The notes: generated by a model not told the origin, from the sequence alone. 64,000 bases of DNA from Roseiarcus sp963787135 (GCA_963787135.1 CAWBBW010000032.1:62001-126000); one strand, 5' to 3'; counted from the stretch's first letter, positions 9,281 to 17,910 are shown. Numbers and translations are program-made.

Positions 9281-10535
9281 ATGAATCGCGCAAAGCGAAC
9301 GCGAAGGGATTTCCTGACTCTAGCGGCCGCCGCCGCTGCGCTTGGCGCATGGCCGGCAAGCGCTGAGACAGGGCGCCAGTCGGACGCCGATCTCGCGGCG
9401 TTCGACGAAGTCTGGGAAACGGTGCGCGACCGTTTCTACGATCCGCGCCTGCGCGGCGTCGACTGGCAGGCGGCGCGCGCCCGCTACCGGCCGCAAGCCG
9501 CGTCCGCGCGCTCGCGCGACGAAACGGCCGCCGTCGTCAATGCGATGCTGATGGAGCTCGGCGCTTCGCACACGCGCTACTATACGCCGGACGATCCCGC
9601 CTATTATCAGCTGGCCGATATCTTCTCCTACGCTCTCCGCCGTCGCGGCCTCGACCGCGTTTTCCCAGGGAGCGAGGTGACCTATCCGGGAATCGGCGTC
9701 TTCACCGGGGCCGACGACCAGGGCCGGACCTTCATCACCGGCGTGGTGGAGGGCGCGCCCGGCCATCAGGCGGGACTTCTCGTTGGCGACGAAATCGTCT
9801 CTGTCGATGGCGGCCCGTTTCGCCCCGTCGACTCTTTCCGCGGCAAGGTTGGCGGCGCCGTGCCGCTTTTGATCCGCCGCACGGCCGCCGAGGCGCCGAC
9901 GGCGATCGGCGTAACGCCTTCCGAGATCCATCCGAACGACATGTTTCTGCGCGGCCTTGAGGCGAGCGCCCGCATCATCGCCGAGGGCAACGCCCGGATC
10001 GGCTACGTGCATGTCTGGTCCTACGCGGGCGGCAGGTATCAGGCGGCGCTCGAGGAGCTGATCGCCGACGGTCCGCTCAAAGAGGCCGATGCGCTGATCT
10101 GGGATCTGCGTGACGGATGGGGCGGCGCGCAGCCCGATTATCTCGATCTCTTCAATCCGCGCGCGCCAACCATGCAGGTGACCGACAGGAACGGCAAGAC
10201 CGGCAAGGTCGACGTGAAGTGGCGAAAGCCGGTGGCGGCGCTGATCAACGGAGGCACCCGAAGCGGCAAGGAGGTGCTCGCCTACGGGTTCAAGGAATAC
10301 CGGCTCGGCGAACTCGTCGGCGTCCGCACGGAGGGCGCCGTGCTCGCGGCGACCGCGTTCCTGATCGGCGACGAGGGCCTGCTCCTGCTCGCCGTCGAAG
10401 ATGTGCTCGTGGACGGCCAGCGCCTCGAAGGGGTCGGCGTCGCCCCGACCATCGAGGTCCCGTTCGATCCCCGTTTCGCCGCAGGCGGCCGATCCGCAAC
10501 TCGAACGGGCCGTGCAAATCCTCTCGCGCAGCTAG
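9281..10535 (+). CDS. S41 family peptidase with PDZ domain (frameshifted near 3' end)
   Basis: The gene encodes a secreted tail-specific (C-terminal processing) type protease. The N-terminus has a Tat-like signal (RRDFLTLAAAAAALGAWPASA). A PDZ-like region follows (GVVEGAPGHQAGLLVGDEIVSVDGGPF, about 146-172) and the S41 core with Ser/Lys in TRSGKE and GFKEY. Near 10484-10488 the natural ending ADPQLERAVQILSRS with TAG at 10533-10535 lies one base out of frame. Dropping one G from the GG at 10487-10488 restores it. As it stands, the frame reads through into exonuclease III and gives an apparent 737-residue fusion that is probably artificial. Confidence 0.75.
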
Positions 10536-10687
10536 GCGCCGCCAAGGGCCTCACCAACGGGCCGACGGCCGTGTCTGCAGAGGCGGCAGTCGACTACGGC
10601 AGGACGGCCCTTGTGGGAAACGACGCCCGCCCCCTTGCCTTGAGCCCTGCGGCGGCGTCTCTGGCGTCCTCACCCTTCGAGGCCGCC

Positions 10688-11494
10688 TTGGATTTCTCCA
10701 TCACCACCTGGAACATCAATTCGGTTCGCCTCAGGATCGATCTCGTCGTCCGCTATCTCGCCGAGCACCAGCCCGACGTTCTCTGCCTGCAGGAAACGAA
10801 ATGCCCGGACGCGAATTTCCCGCACGGCGCGTTCCGCGACGCCGGCTATCCGCATATCGCGATCAGCGGGCAGAAGGGCTACCACGGCGTCGCCACCATC
10901 TCGCAGCGGCCGTTTTCGGCGCGCTCGGTGCGCGACTTTTGCGCCAAGGGCGACGCCCGCCATCTGCGTGTCGTCGTCGAAGACGGCGGGAGAGGGATCG
11001 AGGTCCATAATTTCTATGTGCCGGCCGGCGGCGACGAGCCCGATCCCGACATCAACCCCAAATTCGCCCACAAGCTCGCCTTCGTCGACGAGATGGCGAC
11101 ATGGGCCGCCGACGACAAAGCCGCCGCGCGCCGGTCGATCCTGGTCGGCGATCTCAACATCGCCCCGCTCGAGCAGGACGTCTGGAGCCACAAGGCGCTG
11201 CTCAAGGTGGTCAGTCACACGCCGATCGAGGTCGAGAAACTGAAGCGGGCCCAGGCGGCGGGCCCGTGGGTCGACGCGCTGCGCAAGTTCGTTCCCGACG
11301 ACCAGAAGCTTTATACGTGGTGGAGCTATCGCTCGCCCGACTGGGCCGCCGCCAACAAGGGCAGGCGCCTGGATCACATCTGGGTCAGCCCCGAGCTCGA
11401 AGCGTCGGTGCGGTCGATGGAGGTGCTGCGCGAGGCCCGCGGCTGGAAGCGCCCCTCCGACCACGTCCCGGTCAAGGCGACGTTTTCGCTATAG
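10688..11494 (+). CDS. xthA: Exodeoxyribonuclease III
   Basis: The 268-residue AP endonuclease/3'-5' exonuclease acts in base excision repair. The family core is complete: ITTWNINSVRLR at the N-terminus, LQETKCPD (metal-binding Glu), GDLNIAPLEQD (Asp/Asn), YTWWSYRS, GRRLDHIWVS and the catalytic SDHVPVKATF at the C-terminus. The TTG at 10688 gives the canonical N-terminus and normal length. It follows the protease stop at 10535 by about 150 bases, so the two are separate genes despite the open frame between them. Its last 83 bases are repeated at 12318-12400. Confidence 0.87.
   Translation: MDFSITTWNINSVRLRIDLVVRYLAEHQPDVLCLQETKCPDANFPHGAFRDAGYPHIAISGQKGYHGVATISQRPFSARSVRDFCAKGDARHLRVVVEDGGRGIEVHNFYVPAGGDEPDPDINPKFAHKLAFVDEMATWAADDKAAARRSILVGDLNIAPLEQDVWSHKALLKVVSHTPIEVEKLKRAQAAGPWVDALRKFVPDDQKLYTWWSYRSPDWAAANKGRRLDHIWVSPELEASVRSMEVLREARGWKRPSDHVPVKATFSL
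11412..11494 (+). repeat. Direct repeat copy A: 3' end of xthA
   Basis: These 83 bases are the final codons of xthA (SMEVLREARGWKRPSDHVPV... to the stop). They recur at 12318-12400 with 8 mismatches (75/83 identical by eye). The two copies bracket about 820 bases of AT-rich DNA, as the ends of an element integrated at the 3' end of a gene would. Confidence 0.85.
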
Positions 11495-11631
11495 TCTAGT
11501 AGACGAACACGGGTCGTCATTGCGGAGCACAGACATGATTTTGGGAATGCGACAAACCCTCGAAGACGCAGTAACCAAGGAAAATCCTACAAAAAAGCCT
11601 CGAGCAAAAGGCGACTTGTTCGTCGGCCGCA

Positions 11632-11895
11632 ATGGGCTTGGTCGCATATACACAAAAGGGGGTGGCGACTATCACTGTGGTCATAGACCCAAGCCGAACC
11701 GAAATCTCTAGAGCCTTAGTCGCACTTGCAAATCACGGTGTAATACAGAAAAGATTATTCCATAGTTCAAACCTGACGTCGTTTCCAAAACGAATCAATA
11801 AGGATAAGGAGATCCACTTTGGACGTAACGTGTCATTTCCCACCACAAGCGCCTTACGCGAATTTCTGATTGCTTACGATAAGACCGAGAACTAA
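11632..11895 (+). CDS. Hypothetical protein in AT-rich island
   Basis: An open frame of 87 codons starting MGLVAYTQKGVATITVVIDP lies in DNA clearly richer in A and T than its surroundings. The product is not recognised. A second, overlapping frame (11535-11711, starting MILGMRQTLEDAV) is equally anonymous. The two may be parts of one broken gene, because both read into a similar GLGRIYTKGG / GLVAYTQKG stretch. Coding status is uncertain. Confidence 0.3.
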   Translation: MGLVAYTQKGVATITVVIDPSRTEISRALVALANHGVIQKRLFHSSNLTSFPKRINKDKEIHFGRNVSFPTTSALREFLIAYDKTEN

Positions 11896-11930
11896 TATTG
11901 TTAGTTCGATTGAAGTTGGAACATAGATTT

Positions 11931-12308
11931 ATGCGCCTCTCGCCATTGTATTCCATGATTATCGTGTGTCTTGGTCTTTCTCACGCTTTCGGAGCGTGTA
12001 CAGAACAAATTCCAGAATCGGAGAAAGCAGCGTTTGACTTAAAAACAGTCTCTTACTATGATCAAGCAATAAAATTGGTTAAAATGCACTTGGCTTTGGA
12101 TAGGGGCAAAAGCGGTGACAGTAATAATGCGATTTTGCAGGATATAAAGGTTCGAGAGCAAGTCCTAAGAGAGCAGTTTCTACAGGAAATTTTTGATGAG
12201 GATGAAGCAATTGAAAATTACGAACGAGCGAGATGCATCTCTCCTGCAAGTCTGGAAAGCTGGCGCAAAAAGCTTTCGGAGCTGCGCGCGGAAGTATTAG
12301 CGCACTGA
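11931..12308 (+). CDS. Small exported protein of unknown function in AT-rich island
   Basis: The 125-residue product starts at an ATG (11931) with a clear signal peptide (MRLSPLYSMIIVCLGLSHAFGA). The mature part is acidic and helical with two Cys (one at the cleavage region, one in RCISPAS) and ends SELRAEVLAH. An upstream in-frame TTG at 11898 would spoil the signal peptide. Codon use is AT-biased compared with the rest of the window, which supports acquisition by transfer. No family recognised. Confidence 0.5.
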   Translation: MRLSPLYSMIIVCLGLSHAFGACTEQIPESEKAAFDLKTVSYYDQAIKLVKMHLALDRGKSGDSNNAILQDIKVREQVLREQFLQEIFDEDEAIENYERARCISPASLESWRKKLSELRAEVLAH

Positions 12309-12317
12309 GGGATGTGA

Positions 12318-12400
12318 GGTCGATGGAGGCGCTGCGCGAGGCCCGCGGCTGGAAGCGCCCATCCGATCTCGTCCCCGTCAAGGCGATGTTTTCTCTTTAG
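12318..12400 (+). repeat. Direct repeat copy B: decayed 3' end of xthA
   Basis: This is the second copy of the exonuclease III 3' end. It still reads as a protein tail (SMEALREARGWKRPSDLVPV...FSL, stop at 12400), but the catalytic His of the SDHVPV motif is Leu. Most differences from copy A are synonymous or conservative, so it derives from a coding sequence and did not drift as random DNA. See the finding on the bracketed island. Confidence 0.85.
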
Positions 12401-12480
12401 CGCGGTCAAGCTCCCGCTTGACGCACATATAGCTCATCAGTTATGCGTCGATCAATAGCCCCTGGGTTATAGATCGAGAA

Positions 12481-12804
12481 ATGCCAGCTACTCACGATGT
12501 GCTCTTCAGAACGCTAGCCGATCCCACTCGGCGGGCTCTCTTCGAACGACTGTGCCGCGAAGGAGAACAGACAGTGGGGGCGCTCACGGCCCAGGCCGGT
12601 GTCTCGCAGCCGGCCGTGTCGAAGCACCTCGGGATCCTGAAGCAGGCCGGGCTGGTGCGCGACCGCCATGAAGGACGGCAGATTCACTATAGCGCGCAGC
12701 TCCGCGCGCTTGCCCCCCTGATCGACTGGACCGGCCAGATGGCCGGGTTCTGGCAGAGCCGATTCGACCGCCTCGAAGACTTGCTGAAAAGGATGGACCA
12801 ATGA
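12481..12804 (+). CDS. ArsR-family transcriptional regulator
   Basis: The 107-residue winged-helix protein has the ArsR/SmtB layout: LADPTRRALFERLCREGE (helix 1), TVGALTAQAGVSQPAVSKHLGILKQAGLV (helix-turn-helix), then the wing DRHEGRQIHYS. No metal-binding cysteines are seen, so it is of the metal-independent SdpR-like type that pairs with SRPBCC proteins. Its stop overlaps the start of the next gene by four bases (ATGA), so the two are translationally coupled. It probably represses its own operon. Confidence 0.9.
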   Translation: MPATHDVLFRTLADPTRRALFERLCREGEQTVGALTAQAGVSQPAVSKHLGILKQAGLVRDRHEGRQIHYSAQLRALAPLIDWTGQMAGFWQSRFDRLEDLLKRMDQ

Positions 12805-13210
12805 CCGATGCTCGGACTGAAGCGCTCTCCGTCGTTGTCGAATGCGAGATCCCCTATCCGCCGGAAAAGATCTGGCGCGCGCTGACCCAACCGCGCCTGA
12901 TCGAGGAGTGGCTGATGAAGAACGACTTCAAGCCTGTGGTCGACCACCGGTTCAATCTTCGCGCCGACTGGGGCGCTGTCGACTGTCAGGTCATGGCGGT
13001 CGAACCGCAAAAGACGTTGTCCTACACATGGGCGGCCTATGGTCTCGAGAGCGTCGTCACCTGGACTCTGTCCCTACGAACGCAGGGACCCGCCTGCGCA
13101 TGGAGCAGTCGGGCTTCCGGCCGGACCAGCAGCAGGCCTACCAGGGCGCCAAGGGCGGGTGGCAGAGGTTCTTTGCAGCCCTGGAGCAGGTCCTGGCCCG
13201 GATAGAATAA
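12801..13210 (+). CDS. SRPBCC / AHSA1-like domain protein (frameshifted)
   Basis: The product has an activator-of-Hsp90-like START-fold domain: VVECEIPYPPEKIWRALTQPRLIEEWLMKNDFKP and later LSYTWAAYGLESVVTWTL. At about 13070-13075 the frame breaks. The correct C-terminus, TNAGTRLRMEQSGFRPDQQQ...VLARIE, continues in the next frame to TAA at 13208-13210. One extra C in the CCC there would join the parts into about 136 residues. ArsR plus AHSA1 pairs are common; the ligand is unknown. Either a sequencing deletion or a recent pseudogene. Confidence 0.75.
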
Positions 13211-13220
13211 GGTCCGCAGG

Positions 13221-13244
13221 CGACGAGCTAGAGCCGCCTCGTCG
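13221..13244 (+). terminator. Hairpin after the ArsR/SRPBCC pair
   Basis: A perfect 7-bp stem (CGACGAG at 13221-13227, CTCGTCG at 13238-13244) lies ten bases after the SRPBCC stop. There is no clear U tract, so termination is only suggested by position. Confidence 0.35.
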
Positions 13245-13395
13245 ATGTCTCCCGTCCCGCCCCGATGTCGACCGCCCGAAGCCGAGACTTGGCATTGAAC
13301 AAAATCGGCGTAGACTTTCGCGACGGCTGTCGTGCGGGAACACGCTCGAGCCGCCTGTCACACCGGTTTTACGGAATAGAGGGCTGGCTGGGGGA

Positions 13396-14052
13396 ATGAA
13401 ATCACGCTTTGTTATCCCGCTTGCTCGGACACTGGGCCTCTTCGCACTCCTTGTTGCCGCGCCATTCTCCAATTTCGCTGACGCGGACGAAAACCCGAAC
13501 GCGAACCCGGCGCAAAACGACGTCGAAACCAAAGGTTTGGAATTCGTCCGCAAGCATCCGTCCGATTGGGAATACAAGGAAACGACGGACGTACTGACCG
13601 ACAAGCCCGTCGCCGAGGTCAACTCGACCCAGTCCAACGACAACGGCGTCAGCGGCATGGTCCACGGCAAGTGCGAGGACGATGGAACCATCACATTTTC
13701 GGTCGTCGTTTCCAACGACAAGGGACAAATTCCCGATATCATCCGGAGTCAGGACGGAAGCGCAAAAGTCCGATACCGGCTCAACGATTCGCTGGTCAAG
13801 CAACTCCTGCCGAGCATGGACTACACCAACAGATACAAAGCGCTCGTGGTGGCCGGACCGGATGTCGGCGCGTTGAAACTGCTCGGTCTGAAGCTCAGCG
13901 AGGAAGCGAAGGGGGTGAGGCTCGCGAATTGGGATCAGGTCTGGGGCGCCCTCATATCGTTCGAGACGAACCAGGGGGATCTCGTTGTTTCGATTCCCGC
14001 CAGGCACAGTGAAATCCAGAAGCTCTTCGCCTTCTGCTTCGGAAGGAGGTAG
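13396..14052 (+). CDS. Exported protein of unknown function
   Basis: The 218-residue product begins with a signal peptide (MKSRFVIPLARTLGLFALLVAAPFSNFADA). The mature part is moderately charged, with LEFVRKHPSDWEYKETTDVL, a GKCEDDGTITFSVVVS strand pair and an internal YKALVVAGPDVGALKLLGLKL, and ends FAFCFGRR. Start at 13396 chosen because it alone gives a clean signal peptide; a purine-rich GGGGG lies close upstream. No family recognised. Stands alone between the SRPBCC gene and the glycosidase. Confidence 0.65.
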   Translation: MKSRFVIPLARTLGLFALLVAAPFSNFADADENPNANPAQNDVETKGLEFVRKHPSDWEYKETTDVLTDKPVAEVNSTQSNDNGVSGMVHGKCEDDGTITFSVVVSNDKGQIPDIIRSQDGSAKVRYRLNDSLVKQLLPSMDYTNRYKALVVAGPDVGALKLLGLKLSEEAKGVRLANWDQVWGALISFETNQGDLVVSIPARHSEIQKLFAFCFGRR

Positions 14053-14415
14053 GCGCCGCCGTCATGGAGTCGCGGTCGATGACCGCTTCGCTGAAAGGAG
14101 CGGCCGTTCCCGGACGGCATGGTGAACGCATCAAATCCACCCTTTGCTCCTCTTCAATCGGCCCTATGAACGAGCGAGAAGCGGGAGAAGGCGGACTTTG
14201 GCTGAAGGTGTTGGGTTGCGCCCGGCATGTCTCTGATAAAAATATCTGGCACATATCAAACCTGAACAATAACAAACTGCTCTGCGCGCGTGCAATTTGT
14301 TATTAGTGTAAACTGGCTTCACGTCGGCTATTACAGTGGAGAATTGCGGGCTGGCTGATAATGTGCTTAGAATGACAGCGTTTTACAATGTCTTTCGACG
14401 CTGAAGGGGAATGCG
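14053..14415. promoter_or_regulatory. Intergenic region upstream of glycosidase with inverted repeat
   Basis: No gene is supported here. From about 14230 the DNA becomes AT-rich. A perfect 9-bp inverted repeat, AATAACAAA at 14268-14276 and TTTGTTATT at 14296-14304, lies about 110 bases before the glycosidase start. It could be an operator or part of a 5' leader. Confidence 0.35.
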
Positions 14416-15759
14416 ATGCAACGCTTGGCTTTGTTTGCTTGCGCATCGATTGCCTGCTTGACGAGCGAGGTTCGCGCTTCGCCGCTCGATTTGCCGGGCA
14501 TCGCGTCGGATTTGTCCTTCATAGAGGGGCAGGCGGAGAAAACTCTGGCTTCGCTCGGTACCCCTACTGTGTCCGGCCCATATCCTGTCTACGGAGGCGA
14601 CAGCGGGACGTGGACGACAACCAGTCCTTCGGACGGCGCCATGGGATGGACGAGCGGGTTTTTCCCGGGCGAGCTGTGGCTCCTGTATCAGGCGACAGGT
14701 TCGAAGAAGTGGCTCAACGCGGCGAACACATGGACGCTCCCGCTGGAATTGCAGGCCTCGACGGTCCGGCCGGACGATCCCACTGACATCGGCTTCATCA
14801 TCGGGACGAGTTTCGGCAACGGGTACCGGCTGACGGGAGACCCGACCTATAAATCGACGCTCATCGACGCAGGCAATACTTTGGCGTCGCTCTACAATCC
14901 GACGGTCAAGGCGGTTAGCTCCTGGACCTTCGGCTCATTCGGACCTCCCAACTTTACTGTGATCATCGACAGCATGATGACCCTTGGGCCGTTGCAGTGG
15001 GGGGCCACCAATGGCGGCAGCTCCAATTGGGCGACAATCGCGACGACGCACGCCCAGACGGTGACGACCAACCTCGTGCGGACGACGCCCGTCAGCGCGT
15101 TCGGCAGCACGTACGAAGTCGCCGTCTTTAACCAGACGACCGGAGCGCTCGAGAGCCGGGGGACATTCGCGGGCTATTCCGATAGCTCGACCTGGGCGCG
15201 CGGGCAGGCCTGGGCCTTATATGGATTCGTGCAAGCCTATCAGACGTCGGATAACCCGGCTTTCCTGACGACGGCGGAAGATATCGCGAACTATTTCGTC
15301 GGCCAGTTGCTCGCCGACAATACCTGGATCCCTCCTTGGGATTTTAACGCGCTCGGGACGCCACCTGTGGACACTTCCGCTGCGGCCATCGCGGCGGACG
15401 GGCTCATCATGCTGAGTACGGTTTCGGGAAGCTTGGGCGCCGGCTACCTCCTCGACGCCGAGAACATCCTTGGGGCGCTCAGCAGCGACTACCTCGATCT
15501 TGCGCCGACTGGCGAGGCCGTGCTGCTCGACGGCTTCCCGGGCGCGGGTAAGACGAATACCGCATTGATCTACGGCGACTATTATTTCACCGAGGCGCTG
15601 CTGCGATTGCAGAACGTGCTCGACGGCAAGCCTGGCTGGCTGCTTTATAGCCCGGTCCCCGAACCCTCGACCTGGGCGATGATGCTGCTCGGCTTCGCGG
15701 GCCTTGGCTTCGCTGGCTATCGCCGGCGACAGAAACTCGCGGGCGCGGCGAGCATCTGA
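14416..15759 (+). CDS. Exported GH88-like glycosyl hydrolase with PEP-CTERM anchor
   Basis: The 447-residue product has a signal peptide (about 1-22), an (alpha/alpha)6-barrel of unsaturated glucuronyl hydrolase type (GH88/GH105), and a C-terminal PEP-CTERM sorting signal. Barrel signatures are GWTSGFFPGELWLLYQ, DIGFIIGTSFGNGY, STWARGQAWALYGF and DTSAAAIAADGLIML. The tail reads VPEPSTWAMMLLGF then a membrane helix and YRRRQKL. GH88 enzymes hydrate the unsaturated uronic acid left by polysaccharide lyases, so a role in extracellular polysaccharide turnover is likely. The PEP-CTERM tail implies an exosortase elsewhere in the genome. Confidence 0.85.
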   Translation: MQRLALFACASIACLTSEVRASPLDLPGIASDLSFIEGQAEKTLASLGTPTVSGPYPVYGGDSGTWTTTSPSDGAMGWTSGFFPGELWLLYQATGSKKWLNAANTWTLPLELQASTVRPDDPTDIGFIIGTSFGNGYRLTGDPTYKSTLIDAGNTLASLYNPTVKAVSSWTFGSFGPPNFTVIIDSMMTLGPLQWGATNGGSSNWATIATTHAQTVTTNLVRTTPVSAFGSTYEVAVFNQTTGALESRGTFAGYSDSSTWARGQAWALYGFVQAYQTSDNPAFLTTAEDIANYFVGQLLADNTWIPPWDFNALGTPPVDTSAAAIAADGLIMLSTVSGSLGAGYLLDAENILGALSSDYLDLAPTGEAVLLDGFPGAGKTNTALIYGDYYFTEALLRLQNVLDGKPGWLLYSPVPEPSTWAMMLLGFAGLGFAGYRRRQKLAGAASI

Positions 15760-15907
15760 GATGGCCCCGTCGTAGGAAAACGGCCGCCGAGTCACCGCGA
15801 CGGCCAGTGTGTGTAGTTTGCTCGTAGCGTATCGGAAGCGAAGTAGGGGCCGCGCGATCGAACCCGTGTCAGCAATCTGACTGAGCGGTAGAGCGGCAAG
15901 CGACATT

Positions 15908-16157
15908 TTAGTCCGTGTCACCCATCGACGTCGGCGCGGCCAGCTTCAACAGTTCGTAGGTGGTGTACGACTGCTCATCGGATAGCCGCGAGAAGTCGTA
16001 TGAGCAAACCAGATGGTCACGACCCTGTGTGGCCTTGCCGTAGCCCCTATCCAAAATCTCTCGCCCGGCCATCACCATGCGTCGCGTCGCAAAAAATCGA
16101 GGGAGCGAGCGAGAGTGCCAGCGCGATCCGCAGCAGCAACATCTTTGTGCGACGCAT
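15908..16157 (-). CDS. Small secreted protein, frameshifted
   Basis: An ATG at 16157, preceded by GAGG at good spacing, opens a clean signal peptide (MRRTKMLLLRIALALSLAPS...). After about 30 codons the frame soon stops, but the next frame continues as REILDRGYGKATQGRDHLV and CSYDFSRLSDEQSYTTYELL to the stop at 15908. Removing one base from the CCC/GGG run near 16070 joins them into about 82 residues. No family recognised. Confidence 0.45.
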
Positions 16158-16562
16158 CTCGACCTCATGCCGCCGACAGCCTGACGGTAGCCGAGCAAGA
16201 CCAATGTCGCCGACCTTCTCAACTCAAGGTCCGATCCGGTGGTCGAGCGAAAACTGATCCGGGTCGACCCCAACTGCGACGTTCGCCGTCGCGATCGGCT
16301 ATGTCCGCTAAACGTCGACTGTGTTCTCTAATGGGTCAAGGGCGGGTGCCTCTTCGAGGTGTCGACGCTTTCGGGTGCCTGCGTTCTCTGCGTGCTCGTT
16401 CGGCACTTGATGGGATGAGCTGGGTGCAGGGCGGCTAGGTTGAAATCGCAGTCGGCCTGTGGTCGGCCCCTGCAACAGAATTGGCGCCGTCGTCTGCTCC
16501 CTCCCTAGACGTCGCTCCGCTTGGGAGCTAGATTCGGCCTCCTGTCTCGTGGATTGCTGGGC
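16158..16562. other. Region without a supported gene, left of IS110 element
   Basis: About 400 bases with no convincing open frame, ribosome site or strong hairpin on either strand. Part of it, next to the transposase stop, should be the right end of the IS110 element. The exact end cannot be fixed because IS110 elements lack long inverted repeats. Confidence 0.4.
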
Positions 16563-17576
16563 CTAAGCCAGCACGAATTCGGTCCCGTCTCGCAGCATCG
16601 CGTGCATGATGATCGCGAGGCGGCGAGCCAGAGCGACCCTGGCCTTGCGCATCGTCGATCGCTTGGCGATCGCGAAGGCCCAGTCCTTGAGTTTGAGCTG
16701 GCCCTTGTAACGCGTCAGCATGACGTTGGCGGCCTCGTACAGGAGGGTTCTTACGCGCCTGTCCCCGCATTTCGAGATGCTGCCGACGTAGTCGACCTCC
16801 CCCGATTGATATCGCCTGGGGACCAAGCCCAGATAGGCGCCGACATCTCGGGATCGGCGGATGCGCGAGGGATCGTCGATCGCAGCCACAAAGGCGAGCG
16901 CGGTCAGTTGGCCTACGCCTGGGATCGTCATCAGCCGGCTGCAGGCCGCCGAGGCCCTCGCCATCCGTCTCATGTCCGCATCGATCGCCGCGACCGCCGT
17001 CATCACGGCGGTTCGCGCCGCAATCAGACCCCGCATAGCGGCAGAAAGGCCAGCGATCCCCTCGCTTGCCTTGAGAGCCTGGTCGATGAAGGCTGCCGTG
17101 AGCGCGCGAGGCAGCCGGATCCCGAACACGACTGCAAGGCCTCGGATCTGATTTTCCAAGGTCACCCTCTGCCCGACCAGCTTCTTGCGCGCGCTGATCA
17201 GCGAACGGAGAGCGTGAGCTGATAGCGACTTTACATGCACGGGCTTGAAGAAGCCGGTGCGAGCCAGATGCGCCAGACCTCGCGCGTCGTTGCGATCGGT
17301 CTTGTGGGTGGCGAGCGACTTGAGCGCCTGGTAGGCCTGCCGGCTCTCGACGCAGACCACGGGCAGGCCGAGTTGGCTCAACCCGTGGAACAGGATCGGC
17401 GCCATTCGCCCTGTCTCGAATACAATGCGACGACAACTTGGCGCTTTCGCGAGCTCGACCGCAATCGCCGCCGCCGTCGACGCCGTCTTGGTCTGATGAA
17501 CGACCACGCCTTCGCGATCGACGACGCAGACGTGGGTCTCGTCCATCGAGATATCGAGGCCAGCAAAATAGTCCAT
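16563..17576 (-). mobile_element. IS110-family transposase (DEDD recombinase), intact
   Basis: The 337-residue product is a complete IS110-type recombinase. The N-terminal RuvC-like DEDD domain shows FAGLDISMDETHVCVVD, a middle acidic FETGRMAP, and ATHKTDRNDARGLAHLA. The C-terminal Tnp20 domain shows MTIPGVGQLTALAFVAAIDDPSRIRRSRDVGAYLGL with the conserved nucleophile-region serine around YQSGEVDYVGSISKCGD. A strong GGAG lies before the start. No frameshift is seen, so it may be active. IS110 elements insert at short specific targets chosen by an element-encoded bridge RNA. Confidence 0.93.
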
Positions 17577-17665
17577 GTCATGGTCTCCTCTTCCACATTC
17601 TGGCCGATCGTATCGGCCTTTCGCCAGAAGAGCTCCCGTCCATTACCCAATGTTGAAAAACTCGG
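17577..17665 (-). ncRNA. Candidate IS110 bridge-RNA region (5' non-coding end of element)
   Basis: In IS110-group elements the non-coding end upstream of the recombinase gene makes a structured bridge RNA whose loops pair with target and donor DNA. Here the upstream stretch contains a perfect hairpin, GGCCGAT (17602-17608) and ATCGGCC (17612-17618), nested in CTGGC (17600-17604) / GCCAG (17623-17627). Position and structure fit; the full RNA and its guide loops are inferred and its outer end is unknown. Confidence 0.45.
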
Positions 17666-17857
17666 AAATTGAGCCACCGTGAAAATCTCGCTTTTGTGCA
17701 CGCCGCCTTATCTGAGCGGATAGTCCTCTCGGGCAGGGCACAGGAGCGTCGCACGCGGCAAAGCCGGCCCGTCCGCCGAACCCCTAAGGAATTCTTCATC
17801 GAAGCTGCCAGCGGTGTTCTAAATTGTGATCGATGCGGAAATTCGAGTTTTTCAACA
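17651..17857. repeat. Inverted-repeat-bounded segment beside IS110 element
   Basis: A perfect 14-base inverted repeat, TGTTGAAAAACTCG at 17651-17664 and CGAGTTTTTCAACA at 17844-17857, bounds about 207 bases that code for nothing recognised. Such ends resemble those of IS elements or MITE-like derivatives. The left arm overlaps or abuts the presumed IS110 end, so the IS110 may have inserted into or beside this element. Confidence 0.5.
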
Positions 17858-17910
17858 TCCGTCGAAATTGGACATTTACAGCAAGGAATCAAGCCTCGAA
17901 GTTTTCGGTC

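Noticed and set aside
9281..11494. A single 737-residue protease-nuclease fusion protein
   Set aside because: Each half has its own natural end or start; the protease stop is one base out of frame, so a frameshift explains the join better.
14064..14306. Plus-strand 80-codon frame upstream of the glycosidase
   Set aside because: No ribosome site, composition changes midway, and it covers the AT-rich inverted repeat.
15845..15905. Possible tRNA (GATCGAACC and GAGCGGTAGAGCGGC)
   Set aside because: The T-loop-like part reads on the minus strand and the D-arm-like part on the plus strand; no cloverleaf forms.
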